A stretch of 64,000 bases of DNA from Rhizophagus clarus. Taxonomy: Eukaryota; Glomeromycota; Glomeromycetes; Glomerales; Glomeraceae. The stretch covers positions 310,001 through 374,000 of the forward strand of contig BLAL01000206.1 of NCBI GenBank assembly GCA_015698045.1. The letters are read 5' to 3'. The position numbers and the translations under genes are program-made. The notes beneath the pieces were generated by a model. That model was not told the origin of the DNA and did no database searches. It worked only from the letters and a program-made list of their open reading frames with translations. Shown piece by piece: positions 22,630-34,624 of this stretch (positions are counted from its first letter, which is position 1; every line of letters begins with the position of its first letter).

Positions 22630-23690
22630 AAAAGATTTCAAACTTTAAAAAGCCTCCAAAGCCTCATGTTCCAAAGCCTTAAAAGCCTCTAAAGCTTTCA
22701 CTGTTCCTCCATCGGATCTTAATTATCAAAATAAAGCTTAAAACTGTATGACCGTATCTTCAAAATTTTCTTTTTCTCATCTTTATACGTCTTAAAAAAT
22801 CAAGTGTTATCGAATTTTGATATTTGGAAAGATGAAATAAAAAAAAAGGCTTATCTAAATTACACCTCGTGACTACATCAAGATAAGGAGACGCGCGATT
22901 ACGATAAAATCATCTATATCTCTAATCATTAACATTGTTGAAGGTCAATTTATGAAGATGCTAAATGAATGGAAAGGTGTTTTCTTCTTTCTCAATTTTT
23001 TGTTTAGCCGTAAATTTCACCTTTAAAAATTTGTTGTAAGGTATATTATTTCATATTTAAATAATTTATTTTCGGTTTAAAAAAATATATTTATATACAG
23101 TATGTCTCAAGTCCAAAAAATACACCTCTATTAAATTGAAAATTTCGCGACCAATAGAGGACTATTAGCGTAGAATATTCCCTTTAATATTCGTTTTTCT
23201 CTCTATTAAAAACACAATTAAAACAACGAAATAATGAACTTTATTTTATTTAAATCGGGTAAAACAATGAAAGGTGTATATTACGTATAGCGAAAGTCTG
23301 AATACATTGATTTTCTTAAAAAATACATATATCATATTATATTACAAGCATTTTTAGAATGGGACTGTCAGTCTCGAGAAATAGATCACTTTGTGGTCGG
23401 TCTTGATTAGGGTAGACGTTTCAAAACCAGTTTTTGAAAATTTATTAGTAATTTGTATGTAATATACATATTCCTTTATCAATCAACATAAGGTATGTTT
23501 TTTAATGTCACTTTATATGTATTATTTTCTGGCCGCTTAACTGTTTTTTTAACACAGAAGTTTTTTTATGTTAGCATCATCCGTTTTTGAGAACAACCGT
23601 CAAGTTGATTTTGTATCAAGAGCAATACCATCCTTCCAGAACTCATATTATGGAAAAAAACGGATATAATGAAATTTGAATGAATTAAAT
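22630..23690. other. Non-coding; AAAGCCT-rich stretch at its left edge
   Basis: 22645-22715 contains six AAGCCT or AAAGCCT words (AAGCCTCCAAAGCCTCATG). The same word cluster recurs at 46445-46515 and 46900-46945. The remainder has no supported gene. Confidence 0.45.
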
Positions 23691-23693
23691 GAA

Positions 23694-24083
23694 TTAGTAG
23701 TTATAGAGGTAATAATTAGATGTGCTATATAATACTATTGTAACTGAAAGGCTACAAGGACTAATTAAATCATGAATTAAAATCATTGAAGAATCCTTAT
23801 TGAACTCTTTTTTATTAAATTCCAAGGTAGACCCGAAAGGGCAATAACCGTACCTTCTCATTTGAGAGAAAAGCCAAAGAAACATCCTATTAAAAACCAG
23901 ATCTCGAGCTGTTTTAAGGTAAAGCTCTGAGAAATATTTATAGGTGGTTTGATAAACCCAATAGCCTTGTGGTAGTGACCGTCCTCTTATATATCCAATA
24001 AGCCAGTTCAAGATCTTCCTTATCTTAGGCGGTTTATTTTTATCCCTAATCATTAACGATAGGAACGATAGGGACCGATACAA
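23694..24083 (-). CDS. Hypothetical protein, 129 aa, unrecognised
   Basis: An open frame with balanced composition for such an AT-rich region: IRKILNWLIGYIRGRSLPQG, YWVYQTTYKYFSELYLKTAR, FLWLFSQMRRYGYCPFGSTL, then a hydrophobic C-terminus. It is rich in aromatic and basic residues. No domain is recognised and no splice sites or promoter were assigned, so it could be a chance ORF or an exon of a larger gene. Confidence 0.25.
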   Translation of the reverse strand: MYRSLSFLSLMIRDKNKPPKIRKILNWLIGYIRGRSLPQGYWVYQTTYKYFSELYLKTARDLVFNRMFLWLFSQMRRYGYCPFGSTLEFNKKEFNKDSSMILIHDLISPCSLSVTIVLYSTSNYYLYNY

Positions 24084-24983
24084 ACTCCCCCTACTCGTTA
24101 TGATGCCGTAACTGTTCCGAAAATGGGTGTTAAAGGAGAATTTTTATTATTGTTTTTAAAATCCATATAGATTTTACCTTCTGTAAGATGAGGAAAGGGA
24201 AGGGTATTCTATTTCACATATAGAAAAATCTATCAATCTTATCAAAAAAGATTGAGTATCTGTACTGATGTAAAGAATAAAGAATTATGTAATAATAAAA
24301 AACTTTCTTTGAGCAAGATATATCATCATACAGTTAATTATTTCAAAATTTTTGTCATTCAAATGATTAAAGATCATAAGTAGATCAAAATTTTCAATTG
24401 GCAGGAACATAATAAATTTGTTATTGTGCTTTGTCCAATATAATTTCTTGTCCGTGAGTATGAATTAGATAATGAATGTTCAAATCGACTTAATCGATTT
24501 AAATACATAATTACAATCACAGTACGTTTTATTAAGTAAAGATCAAATTATGATCGCTAGTAGTCTAAAGTTCAAATTTAATAAAAATTATTTCTTATTA
24601 TCAAAAATTATACTTAAAATAAGATAAATTTTAAATGAAAAGAGCACTTACAAACATTAACGTTAACGTTAACGCGAATTAAAAATAATAATCCTTGTGC
24701 CAACCATAATCATCATTTCATTATTATACTTTTCATTATCTATTTGTCCATAAACCAATGGAGTATTTATTCATCATATTAATAAATTTCTAACTCTAAA
24801 TATTTTATTCACTAATGCCGACTAAGAAGGATGAATGACAAGTGTAGTAAATACATTTTCGCCTAGATACGTAAGCACTAATCCTTGAGGTTTTACCTTT
24901 TGTTAAATAAATTTTTTCTAATTTACACAATTTCTAACTTCATTCGAATTTTTAAAGTTATAATAATTAACTAATAAAAAGCA

Positions 24984-25097
24984 ATGATAAATTCTTTGAA
25001 TGCCAAACGAAGAATTTTGATCCCAGGAGCTAATACGGTTGTTATGTATGGACAAGATAGATATGATGGACATAGAACACGACATAGAACAGGGTAA
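24984..25097 (+). pseudogene. AlkB-like 2OG-Fe(II) oxygenase fragment (tentative)
   Basis: A 37-codon frame contains RRILIPGANTVVMYGQDRYD. It resembles the strand segment of AlkB-type dioxygenases that reads roughly 'R-LIPxxSLVVMxGxARYxWxH'. The following His of the active site is not in its expected context, and no flanking oxygenase sequence is found. Identification rests on one short motif and is weak. Confidence 0.25.
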
Positions 25098-25175
25098 ATC
25101 TAAAAATAAAAACAAAAATAAATAAATAAATGTGTAAAAATACAAAATATGATTAATTAAACTACATTATTTACC

Positions 25176-25287
25176 TGCAATAGAATATCGAATTACCACC
25201 AATCACTGTAAAGTCCCATCTAATATCGTTTGATATTTTGGTTGTAATATTCGGCAAGCTTCCGTACCAAGTGAAATTGTCATTTCG
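25176..25287 (-). CDS. Exon-like segment of unknown protein
   Basis: On the minus strand, TTGTTTAG precedes and CAG|GTAAAT follows an open segment with only one stop-free frame: RNDNFTWYGSLPNITTKIS and NDIRWDFTVIGGNSIFYC. It lies downstream of the F-box-like remnant, whose last segment also ends at a donor-like site (ATAG|GTAAGC near 25366). It may be a further exon of that gene or of another. The next acceptor candidate (TTTTTAG near 25103) leads into a frame that soon stops. Confidence 0.3.
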
Positions 25288-25365
25288 TCTAAACAATAAG
25301 CGTTCATCAGTAAAATTAACAAAACACATGTAAGGAATTAATATATGAAAACTACTCGCTTACCT

Positions 25366-26060
25366 ATATAAATAATCTTATTATTGGATAATAAAATAGT
25401 CCATATAAAACTATTAACTTCGGTATTATATAGTTGTTCCCATCAAAAATATCGTCACTAATCTTTTTTAAATTATGACAATATCCTAATAATTCTTCAA
25501 ATTTAACAAAATGCTCCATTGCTGATGGGAATGAATATCAGCAATAATATTTCAATTAAGGGACAATTTTCATAAGTTTTACGAATCAATTCAAGTGTTT
25601 CTTTGGCGTAGGTTTAACTTAATATTCATCATTATAATAACCACTATAATTTAATAACACTTCTCTAAGTTTGCTTCCATTATTAGCAATTAAATTAACT
25701 GCCGCATTATGGTAATATGATCTATATTTAATGTCTCAAGATTATGATATATCCGATATTAATATTTTTATTACAAATTGACCTAAAATTTTAATAAATG
25801 AATTAGAAAACATATATGCTAACAAAATAAATATCTAATAAATGAGTAAAATATACAAACCTTAAAAGGAGTTGATAATCCCAGCATCAGCAAGGTTCTT
25901 AAATCCTAACGCATTTAGCGTATGGTTATTTCATATATTGATAAAGTAGTTTGGATTCGGTCCATTGGATGTTTCTAGAGATGTTTTAATAATACTTCGT
26001 TAATCTTAGGAACGTGATCGTTGTAAATAAAATTCTTCGACGTGATCTAATTAGACCTTT
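25366..26060 (-). pseudogene. F-box/LRR-type protein remnant
   Basis: Minus-strand fragments read DIKYRSYYHNAAVNLIANNG, SKLREVLLNYSGYYNDEY, then after a frameshift KETLELIRKTYENCPLIEIL, then after another shift EHFVKFEELLGYCHNLKKIS and DDIFDGN. The 'NLI-NNGSKLREVLL ... IRKTYENCPLIE ... HFVKFEELLGYCHNLKKI' arrangement is typical of the large F-box/LRR family of Rhizophagus. Further upstream NALGFKNLADAGIINSF may belong to it. The F-box itself is not found. At least two frameshifts make it a pseudogene. Confidence 0.5.
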
Positions 26061-26099
26061 TAACATTTGATATTTGTAAACAAAAAGAGCCGGAAGTTT

Positions 26100-27740
26100 A
26101 ATTTACCAGTTTTGATTAATTTGAGGATCAGTAGATGAAGGATTAAATAATTAAGTCGGCATTACCTGCTATATCAGTCTTAATAGCCGTTAGTGAGCAT
26201 ATTTGATCCCGAGAGTTAATCAGCGATATAATAAATATGAAACTCACAAAGAAAAAAATAACGAAATGTAAATGTAATTCGTATATCCCTCCGAACCAAA
26301 CAATTACTAGCCTAGAGAGGTAAAGTTTACAATGATAAAGAGCAATTTGATTAGATCTTGACGTATTATTAAGATAATTACCTTTAACTTATAAAACGAA
26401 CTACCTTTAAAACAGTGTAACTTTCTAATTGGAACCGTGTCAAAGCTATTGTCTCGGAGGTCCTGATATACTATTTATCAAGAGTTCAGCATCGTTCAAA
26501 GAACATAAACTTTAAGTGTTGGAATGGGAAATCTATATGCTAGTATTCCACAACTATTTCACATAAATGCACGAGTTAGAAAACACATCTTGCATATTTT
26601 TGTACAAGTGAAGTGGAGGAGAATTTCTTTAATTGTACGCAGATCTGTGTGACAAATTCTAAGTATCGCATGTTTCTCAAAAAAAATTTGTAACTAAATT
26701 TTGTTACATTAATTATTTTAAAGTATTTAATTTAGTTGTTTTAATTAAAAGAATGGCAGATATAATTTTAAAACATCAATATGCGTTGGTCAATTTTATA
26801 AATGTGAATCAAAGACCTGAAGTAATATTCGTGTGAAAAATATGTTATCCATAATCTTCCTTATCTCTGCAGGAGCAATGTTTCACGATAAAGGGATACA
26901 GTGATATGCATGTCGTATACACGCTTTACATTTTTAAAACAAGTCTGTCATGCATGTTGTCATGCATCATTGGGGACTTTTTAATCTTGTAATAAAAAAA
27001 AAATTAAGGTATTTATTAACTTCTATATCAATTTTTGCGAGAATGTTCTAAATCATTATACCTTTAATACAATAGCTCGCTTTTTCAAAAAAAAAAAAAA
27101 AAAAAAAAAAAAATCAATGATAATTTTCATTTCGAAAACTAATTTCTCTAGAGAAAAAAAATTATTTTCCCAAGTATTTTTTTAAATGTATTGTTTTTTT
27201 ATATTCATTTGAACTTTAAAATGTTAAAACATAAAGCATAAATTATTAAATTTCGGATGCTTTAATGGAAAATGTCTACCTATCAAGACGTGCAATTTAA
27301 GCATGATTTACATACATGTTATAGCTGGTAGGTTTCTAATGACATTTTTTAGCCGGAATTTGTCCGAAATCCGAATTAATGGGCCATATCAATTTTTCAT
27401 AAAAAAAGTCTATTAATAGTGATTTTGTCGAGTACCATATATATAGATTTGATTTTATTAATTCACAGAAAAATTTATATATAAAGAGAAATACAAAATA
27501 GATGAATAAAATTTTATTGCATCGGTGCTTTTATTGAAGATTATACATATTTAATGGAATGTTCCTTGACGAGTTCACATTGATAATTCATTAGATGCGA
27601 CAATCAATCCAATATCTTCATTTTACCCCCATAAGAAGGAACGAAATAACAAAAATTTTATTACCCGAATTCTTGAAAAGGTTTAATTCACAAGTATACA
27701 GTTCTCTATTTGATGATTCAACTCCAACTAAGATATTAAC
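26100..27740. other. Intergenic DNA, no supported gene
   Basis: No protein-like frame was recognised. 27087-27113 is an uninterrupted run of 27 A. 26940-26968 carries a doubled TCATGCATGTTG/TCATGCATCATT word. Confidence 0.5.
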
Positions 27741-27744
27741 CCGA

Positions 27745-28010
27745 ACTTACAAGGAAATTTAATAAGAGGTAAAGAGGAAATAAAGAAAGTAAAGAACGTA
27801 AAGAGTGTAGAGTGTTCGGGAAAGAAAGGTGAAAGAAAGTAAAGAAAGTAAAGAGCATAGAAAAAGGTACAAAGAATGTAAAGAGCGTAAAGAGTGTGGA
27901 GAGAGAAAGGAGATGGGTGAAAGAGTCGAATGATTAAGGAATGGGTAAAAGAAATTAGGATAAAGAGTTTGGATGTTTGGTTAGGCAATAGAGTAAGGGA
28001 GGAATGAGGA
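27745..28010 (+). repeat. Polypurine (GA-rich) tract
   Basis: The + strand is almost pure purine with recurring AAAGAAAGTAAAGA and GTAAAGAGCGTAAAGAG words. The complementary pyrimidine frame at 27988-27728 is compositional and not annotated. Such tracts can adopt triplex structure (inference). Confidence 0.7.
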
Positions 28011-28052
28011 ATATTTCAACTAAAGAAATATCATGAGAGAAAGAGACTAAGA

Positions 28053-28090
28053 ATAGGGTTAGGGTTAAAGGTAGGTTAGGGTTAGAGTTA
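28053..28090 (+). repeat. Interstitial telomere-like repeats
   Basis: ATAGGGTTAGGGTTAAAGG followed by TAGGTTAGGGTTAGAGTTAA gives three exact TTAGGG-type units plus degenerate ones. It lies immediately beside the polypurine tract. Confidence 0.6.
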
Positions 28091-28099
28091 AGTAAAAGG

Positions 28100-29270
28100 G
28101 TTAATGATAGTATGTATGTGGATATACCATACATAAACTCTGACGTTGTGTTGTCATGTTATTTGGTATTCCAAGTTGGATTGTTGATAATCCATTTTTA
28201 CGAATTTTTAAATGGATTACGGCATATTTTCGGGTAATAATATTTATGAATATCATATTAAGCGATGCTTGTAAGTGAACAATTTCTCTAAATATGTAAT
28301 AAATATCAACTTTGTACGCGAATAATTTTGTAAATAATTTTTGTAAATAATGTAATAAAAAAGTATAAGTTATTTCGTGAGTATTGTGTATAGTTTTTTT
28401 GTTTTTTTTTTGTAAAAAAAAAAAGAGAAAAAAAATTTGTAAATTTGTATTTTTCACAAAGCACCTTTTTTATAATTAGAAAAAAAAAAAAAGTCAATCA
28501 TTGGGGCGTAAATTATTGTCGCGTAATTATCAAATCAAAAAAACATATATGTATGATACGTAATAATGTTACACGGTGCATATTTCATACTTATTTACGT
28601 AACACCAAGTCTGATGACAGCATGAGCACTTTTTCATGAAATTCAATGTCCCGTTTACGACAATTGATTTAAATCCTAAAACAGTTAATGAATAAAATGC
28701 GTGAAATTTTTTTATAATGTTTTTTTTTTTAGATGCTCTGCAGTGAGCTTTGTGAGTGTGTCATAATAAAAATAGGTAGATAAAACCACGCGGTTTAAAG
28801 TCCGAAATTTTCACAGTCAATAATCTAATTATATACATATAAGTAAATAGAGAGTTTTAAGTAGAAGGATTTTATAAATTTGTAACGTAAATAATGTATA
28901 GAATTGTCAAAAATCTTAATGTATACTAATTATCAAATATGGATTAATAAAAATAATCAAAATTCAATGATCTCAATGGCGCAAACATATGAACATATGT
29001 GATGCAAAAACATATCAGGAATGTATCGTCTGATTTCACAAATTTTTACTAAAGTATCGTGAGAACTTTTCAAATGATAATTTAAATATGTTGCATCAAT
29101 GCATATCGGCGTTTCAGAATTTGAAAAAAAAAAAAATAAATAAATTAAATTCAATTAAATTAAATTATTTAAATAATTTAAAAAATTTCTAAATGAAATA
29201 GAAAATAATCTATATTAAGAAATTTGATAAATTATTTTTCAAAAAATATATATATATATTTATTTATTTG
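28100..29270. other. AT-rich DNA with weak coding hints
   Basis: 28957-29120 (minus) could encode ETPICIDATYLNYHLKSSHD and IRRYIPDMFLHHICSYVCAI, which looks protein-like but is unrecognised and lacks clear exon limits. Other frames here are low-complexity Lys/Phe runs. Confidence 0.3.
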
Positions 29271-29274
29271 GGGT

Positions 29275-29426
29275 TTAATTGAATTTACGTGTTTTAAATT
29301 GACAGTGATCTACAAATTGCGTAATATCACGCCAATTTTCGTATTCTGGTACTGGTAAAGTTAATAAACGGTTTAAACGTTTTTAAAGAAATATAATTCT
29401 AAAAGCCAGTTATTGCCCTGTTTCAT
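29275..29426 (-). pseudogene. Small protein fragment, one frameshift
   Basis: Minus strand: MKQGNNWLLELYFFK, a one-base deletion in an A run near 29380, then RLNRLLTLPVPEYENWRDIT and QFVDHCQFKTRKFN before TAA. Composition is convincingly protein-like but no family is recognised. The 152-nt length is consistent with one missing base. It could be the last exon of a gene whose earlier exons lie near 29.6 kb. Confidence 0.35.
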
Positions 29427-29562
29427 TTCTGGTGGTTAAGTTTCGGTTAGGCTGATCTTTTTGTGCAATAGAAATCCCGAACGAAAAAAAAAATGAATGA
29501 ATGCTATTTGATATCAGGTATTTTGATCGTATAGTAGTACAAAATCATTGGTAAATGCAACG

Positions 29563-29766
29563 TCACACCTCAGCTGATTGTTGATATAGGAAAATTTTCC
29601 AATTTGAGAGACAATATCGAGTTGCATATACAGTACGTGTTTGGGCTTTTATAGCTGATGATACTTGCATAGAAATATAATAACAACTTATTTCTTTCTT
29701 TTTCTCTAAAAACATAAACATAACATCTATCGCAAAATATTTACCACAACATAAGATACATTTCAT
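29563..29766 (-). CDS. Hypothetical exon-containing segment
   Basis: The segment SSAIKAQTRTVYATRYCLSN and WKIFLYQQSAE lies between AG (CTATGCAAG) and a possible GTGTGA donor near 29567. Upstream, a GTAAAT...TTTTTAG interval could be an intron. No family is recognised. It is upstream on the same strand as the fragment at 29275-29426, so both may derive from one gene. Confidence 0.25.
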   Translation of the reverse strand: MKCILCCGKYFAIDVMFMFLEKKKEISCYYISMQVSSAIKAQTRTVYATRYCLSNWKIFLYQQSAEV

Positions 29767-30190
29767 TTTTTTTTAAAGCAATATTGTGTTCTTTTTAAAC
29801 ACTACTTCACACAGTACCTTTCTTTTAATTACATTTACTCTTGTAATAAAGAAGGATTAGAAAGAGTCCCGTAAACAATATGGGACTCTTTAAACGTTGT
29901 CCTAGAACAGTGGAGTACATCCATTCGCTTCGGATAAGCGTTAAACTCAGGGAAAAAGAACTTTCTCCTGTGAGGAAGAACTAGAAAAAGAACTGAGGAA
30001 AGACCATATAAATTTTGAAATCCTTTATGGTCTTTAAATATGCGCATCGATATGCATTTCCAATTCTTTTGGAGAAGAAAATGGGAAAGACAATATAATT
30101 TTGAATTATTAATATGCGTTGTTTATGCGCAAGAATTACTGGACTTGTGCCTTTACAATTAATGGCATGAAGAAATTATTGTTTAACAAC

Positions 30191-30405
30191 TATTGTTGTT
30201 TATATAGAATTATCAAATATTGTCGCTTATAGTTGTTTATATGGAATTATCGAATATTGTTACTTATGGTTGTTTATATAGAATTATCAAATATAGTTGT
30301 TTATATAGAATTATCAAATATTGTTGTTCATATAGAATTATCAAATATTGTTGTTTATATAGAATTATCAAATATTATTGCTTATATAAAATTATAATTT
30401 ATAAC
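30191..30405 (+). repeat. 27-bp tandem minisatellite
   Basis: About seven copies of a 27-bp unit starting GTTGTTTATATAGAATTATC followed by AAATATT. Because 27 is a multiple of three the + strand frame stays open and repeats YRIIKYCCL. This explains the open frame at 30220-30489, which I do not call a gene. Confidence 0.85.
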
Positions 30406-30489
30406 TTTTTTATACATTTTATTTATGAAGCGCATAATCTTTTGCGCGAATCTTTCAATGCTATCTGTTATGAATTTCCAATCACGTGA

Positions 30490-30890
30490 TAATTAACCAG
30501 TTAGATAACAACCTCAGTATAATCAGTGTTACGTATATTAATGAAAAATACCCGATCACAGTAAATAAGCAATCTGATTGTTTCCAATTTTGGACTTAAA
30601 ATAATTATACAAAAGACTAACTTGAAGAAATCCATTTATATAGTATTTATATATTTGACAGTTGCAGTCTATTTATCAAATGGCAAGCTTTTGTCTCCAG
30701 TTATTCTTTTTTAAGTTCTAGGGAATACAGATTATCGGTTTTAGAATTATTTTTAAATTGGTTAAATAAAAAAGACAACTTTATTTTTATCAAATTCTTC
30801 AAGTAGTGTATCAGAATCGATTGCAACGTTATCAATGTTATTGGAGAAAATGCAACGTTGCCGTTTGTCCGGGCTTTGGCCGACACCTGT
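30490..30890. other. Non-coding spacer
   Basis: No gene is supported. Near 30855-30905 the sequence is less AT-rich (GCCGTTTGTCCGGGCTTTGG), just before the polypurine tract. Confidence 0.45.
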
Positions 30891-30894
30891 TTGG

Positions 30895-31180
30895 CCGTGC
30901 CCAAAGAAGAGGCAGAGGAGGGGTGAGAGAGTAAGAAAGCGGGATAAAGGAGAGGAAGCAAGAAAGTAAGATAGGGAGAGAGGAGGAATGAAGGAGAAAA
31001 GTGAAATAGGAGGAGAGGAAGGAGGAAAATGAGATAGAGGGAAGAGGAAGGAAGAAAACGGATAGTGGAGAGAAGAACGAAGAAAGAGAGGTGGGAGGAA
31101 AGGAAGGAAGAAAGGGAAATAAGGGGAGAAAAAGCAAAAGATTGAGAAGAGAAAGCAAGAAAACAAAGAGGGATGTACGA
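30895..31180 (+). repeat. Polypurine (GA-rich) tract
   Basis: Nearly uninterrupted purine on the + strand (GGAGGAAGAAAGG-type words). The two long overlapping minus-strand frames rich in Phe, Leu, Ser and Pro are the pyrimidine complement and are not real genes. Confidence 0.75.
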
Positions 31181-31199
31181 AACATAAAATGTATGATTA

Positions 31200-34100
31200 A
31201 AGATTTATATTTCTAACATTGTGAATTCTATGAAATTAAATTCAAGAATATTATAACAGAATATTATAGCATATATTATTGAATTTCTAGCGCATATAAT
31301 GAACTTTTTTCCATTTTCAATGAACATTTTTTCAATGAAAAAGAAATTGATTAAATACTGTTTATTTATAAGAGTAATCAATAATTAAAAAATATAATAT
31401 TGCAGATAAATTATTGCTTTTTTAAAAAGGCATCCTTTATATGGTAAAACGAAAAATATGAACATATCGAATTTATCATATCAAAATTGTGCTAACTATA
31501 ATGAGTAAAAATATTTTTTGGACAATAAAACTTATTGCTATAATTAATTCACCAATTATTCGGGTAGTTAGTTACCTTGGCAATTTTACCTCGGGTAAAG
31601 TTATTTGTACAAACTCAGAGGACAAAATGACAAACATTTAATAAAATTAAGAGAGCAGAAAAAACACTGTTGTTAACGATTTAAGAAAATCTCGAAAAGA
31701 CGTTTGAACTTATGGTCACGTTTTGAGTTGCTAAAAATAATCAGTCAATCAATTTCTAAGCCACCGATCACGCTCATTATCATAATTACGCGAAATTCGG
31801 TTACAGAATGATCACTTAGGTTTTTGAAACATATAATTATGCTGTAATTACTATTAAACTTGAGGTAGTATAACATATTTTATGTATGAATGTTTACATT
31901 TATTATTTATAATATTTATGTGTAAATTCAATACTCTCTCTACTACAGAATTATTTGGACGTTATTTGTCGTAGAAAGTGGTGAATTTTTGATCTTACAT
32001 TAGAATCTACGGTATAAATGCACCTGGTATGCATTTATAGAGAGTAAAATACCGTAATTAACATATAAGCTTGGGTCCATACTAAAGTCTAAAGGCGTAT
32101 TTGTGAAGGGTATGCCGACGGTAGTACTTTTTAATATTCTTTTTTATTTGATTTTATTTTACTTCAACTCAATTCTTCAAAATCTTTAGGATTATTCTGA
32201 TGATGAAATTTCTGTTACAAGACTGATTTTTAAATTAATTTGTGATTATAACTTGGATTAAATAATTTATTATACCCTTCGACTATTATGTCGAAGAAAA
32301 AAAAAGAACGAGGTTCGTATGCTATGATCGATAATTAGAGTGTTGCTGATGAAGTCCACTCCAGATCGTGAAGATGGATAGAATCGCTCTTATCAATACG
32401 TATTCTCTTATGATGTAAGTGAAGAATCATGCGCTCTTCTTCCCTCAGATCTCTGATTCTTGCCATTCTTTAAATAATATTCCAAATTTAAAGATACAAA
32501 AATTTTAAAAGCTCAAGTCTCTTACACGATAGTATCATAGTATACATTCAAGATACTTAACAGGATTTGGAACTGGAATTGTTTGCCAATAGAATCAATG
32601 CGCAGATAACGAATGTTTTTTTACAAGCATAGTCCAAAATGAATTTCTGAGGAGCCCTCTACGGTCTTAATTCACAAAATTCTAAAGTAATTTGGGATAA
32701 GATATTGATTACGAATACTGATCCGAGGCGGCATTTGACTCCATGATGACCTTCCTTTTTAATGGATTTTCTGGTAAAACCTTCGATTCTAACTCGGTAA
32801 AGGAGATTTTCAACGCAGAGATACCTCGTTCAGTACATCCCTTCTGCAACCTAATTCGGCATTCTCTCGCTTGCAATATTTTTAGATCGGGTCCAAATTA
32901 GAAGTTTTTGAAAAAAATTGTTGAATTTTACCTCTAATTGGATCATCATTTCTCAGAATATGGAAAGATTGGTATTTGATCTCACTTCTTATTTACTTAA
33001 ATATGATCTTTAAATTTTTTCCAACAAAGGAAAAATCTTTCAATATTATTGCAGCATAACACTCTGTAATTAGTGAGACAACCTGTTGGGCAACAACGTA
33101 CAAATATCACTACTATGATATATTGTTAAGTAATGCAGCCAATATGCGCTTTATACATTATGAACATATTGTTAATTTAGGAGATTATACTACTACAGAA
33201 AGTGGCATTTTTCATGGATTTGGTTACAGCATGTCGTTCTCCAGATTTGCATCGAAATAATTAAAAATACAGGAGAACATATAGAGATGATGTTCATTAC
33301 TTCGCTTTGTGCAGCTGGAAGATTATGAGAATATGTTCTAAACCACAAACATACAACTCTTAGATACGCTTTAAGGAATATAAGACGCTGTTGCACTCTT
33401 AACTTTATATATAAACACACATATTGAATTAGAAATGTAAAAAAGTGCATTAATGTGATAATACGTTGATATACTGTACCTCAGATTTCTTCATGGATTT
33501 TGAAGTATCAAGGTAAAAGTTTTTATAAACCCTTTGTAATAACACCTATAAAGGGTGCGAATTGATTTTTGAATTGATCACGAGAAGATCAATGGAGTTG
33601 CCGGTGATAAAATTGATGAATTTAACACCATTCCATATTCTAAGGATTATGATTTTACGAAATAAATGGTGGTTGGAGAACTTTCACATACTGTAAATAC
33701 TATTAATTAATTTATGACTAATACAATCTCTGCTACGATTTTAGATAAGTCAATACACATCGGCTATCTTTATTGGTCCTACCACAGACTAAGATCTTTG
33801 CCATTAGATGGCATTAAAATAATTTAAGGGAAGACAATTTTGTTAAATAAGACATTTTAATATTCTGCAGATTTTAGCAGATTTATTTTAGTATATATTT
33901 TTATCAAAAATCAAGGGTATCGAATTTATTTTGGGGCCCATATCAAGTACATCTGGTTCATTAGCAATACCACCCTGTTCGTCCTGAAACTTACACTCAT
34001 GAATCACGATTCATTTACTATCTTTGATCACCTTTACCATTTTTATCTAATCAAACCAAAGTATTCTGTAAAAAAATATAAAAGTGATACATTGATACAA

Positions 34101-34620
34101 CCAAAAGCCAAGAAAAAAATTTATGTATTGTTAGTGAAGGTATGCGGGGGAGCAGAAATCTCTTGTGGTTGTGCTGCTTACACTATTTTTGAGGGTCATG
34201 AAGGTAAAGTGTCTTATGTTAGCTAACATTAGCATTTAATTTTATGTGAAATTAATTTTTAGTTTATTTTAATAGGGATCTGATGAATGTGATTATATGA
34301 TTAAATATAGGTTACTTTATATTCTTTAATTTCTTGATAAATTATTGCTAAGAATAATAGTGCAAAATTATCAACTGCTAGATAATTGTTAAAGGACCGT
34401 TTTTTATTTGATTTACAATTAATTAAATAAAATAAATAATTATTTTCAAATTATATGAGAATTGATTTGGTATATAACTCCTTATTTTTTAAGATCTGCC
34501 AAATAAATTAAATACTATTTAACATTTAAAGGCTTTGAAAGTAATTTATTATTAAATAATTTTAGTTTTAATTTGTGAAAAAACAAGTATTGAAACTTTA
34601 AGTTTGATAAATAAAGATTT
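31200..34620. other. Long region without a recognisable gene; two coding-like fragments
   Basis: 32335-32466 (minus) is an ATG-to-TAA frame of 43 aa (MARIRDLREEERMILHLHHK, then RIRIDKSDSIHLHDLEW). 32722-32901 (plus) reads EAAFDSMMTFLFNGFSGKTF and SVKEIFNAEIPRSVHPFCNL. Near 33595-33660 (plus) GVAGDKIDEFNTIPYSKDYD is visible. All are unrecognised, lack splice context and may be relics of one decayed gene. Confidence 0.3.
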
Positions 34621-34624
34621 ACTA

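Noticed and set aside
27728..27988. 86-aa minus-strand ORF
   Set aside because: Also the complement of a GA-rich tract.
30220..30489. 89-aa + strand ORF with repeated YRIIKYC
   Set aside because: Product of a 27-bp tandem repeat whose length keeps the frame open.
30762..31185. Overlapping 115-134 aa minus-strand ORFs rich in Phe, Leu, Ser, Pro
   Set aside because: Translation of the complement of a polypurine tract; composition explains the absence of stops.
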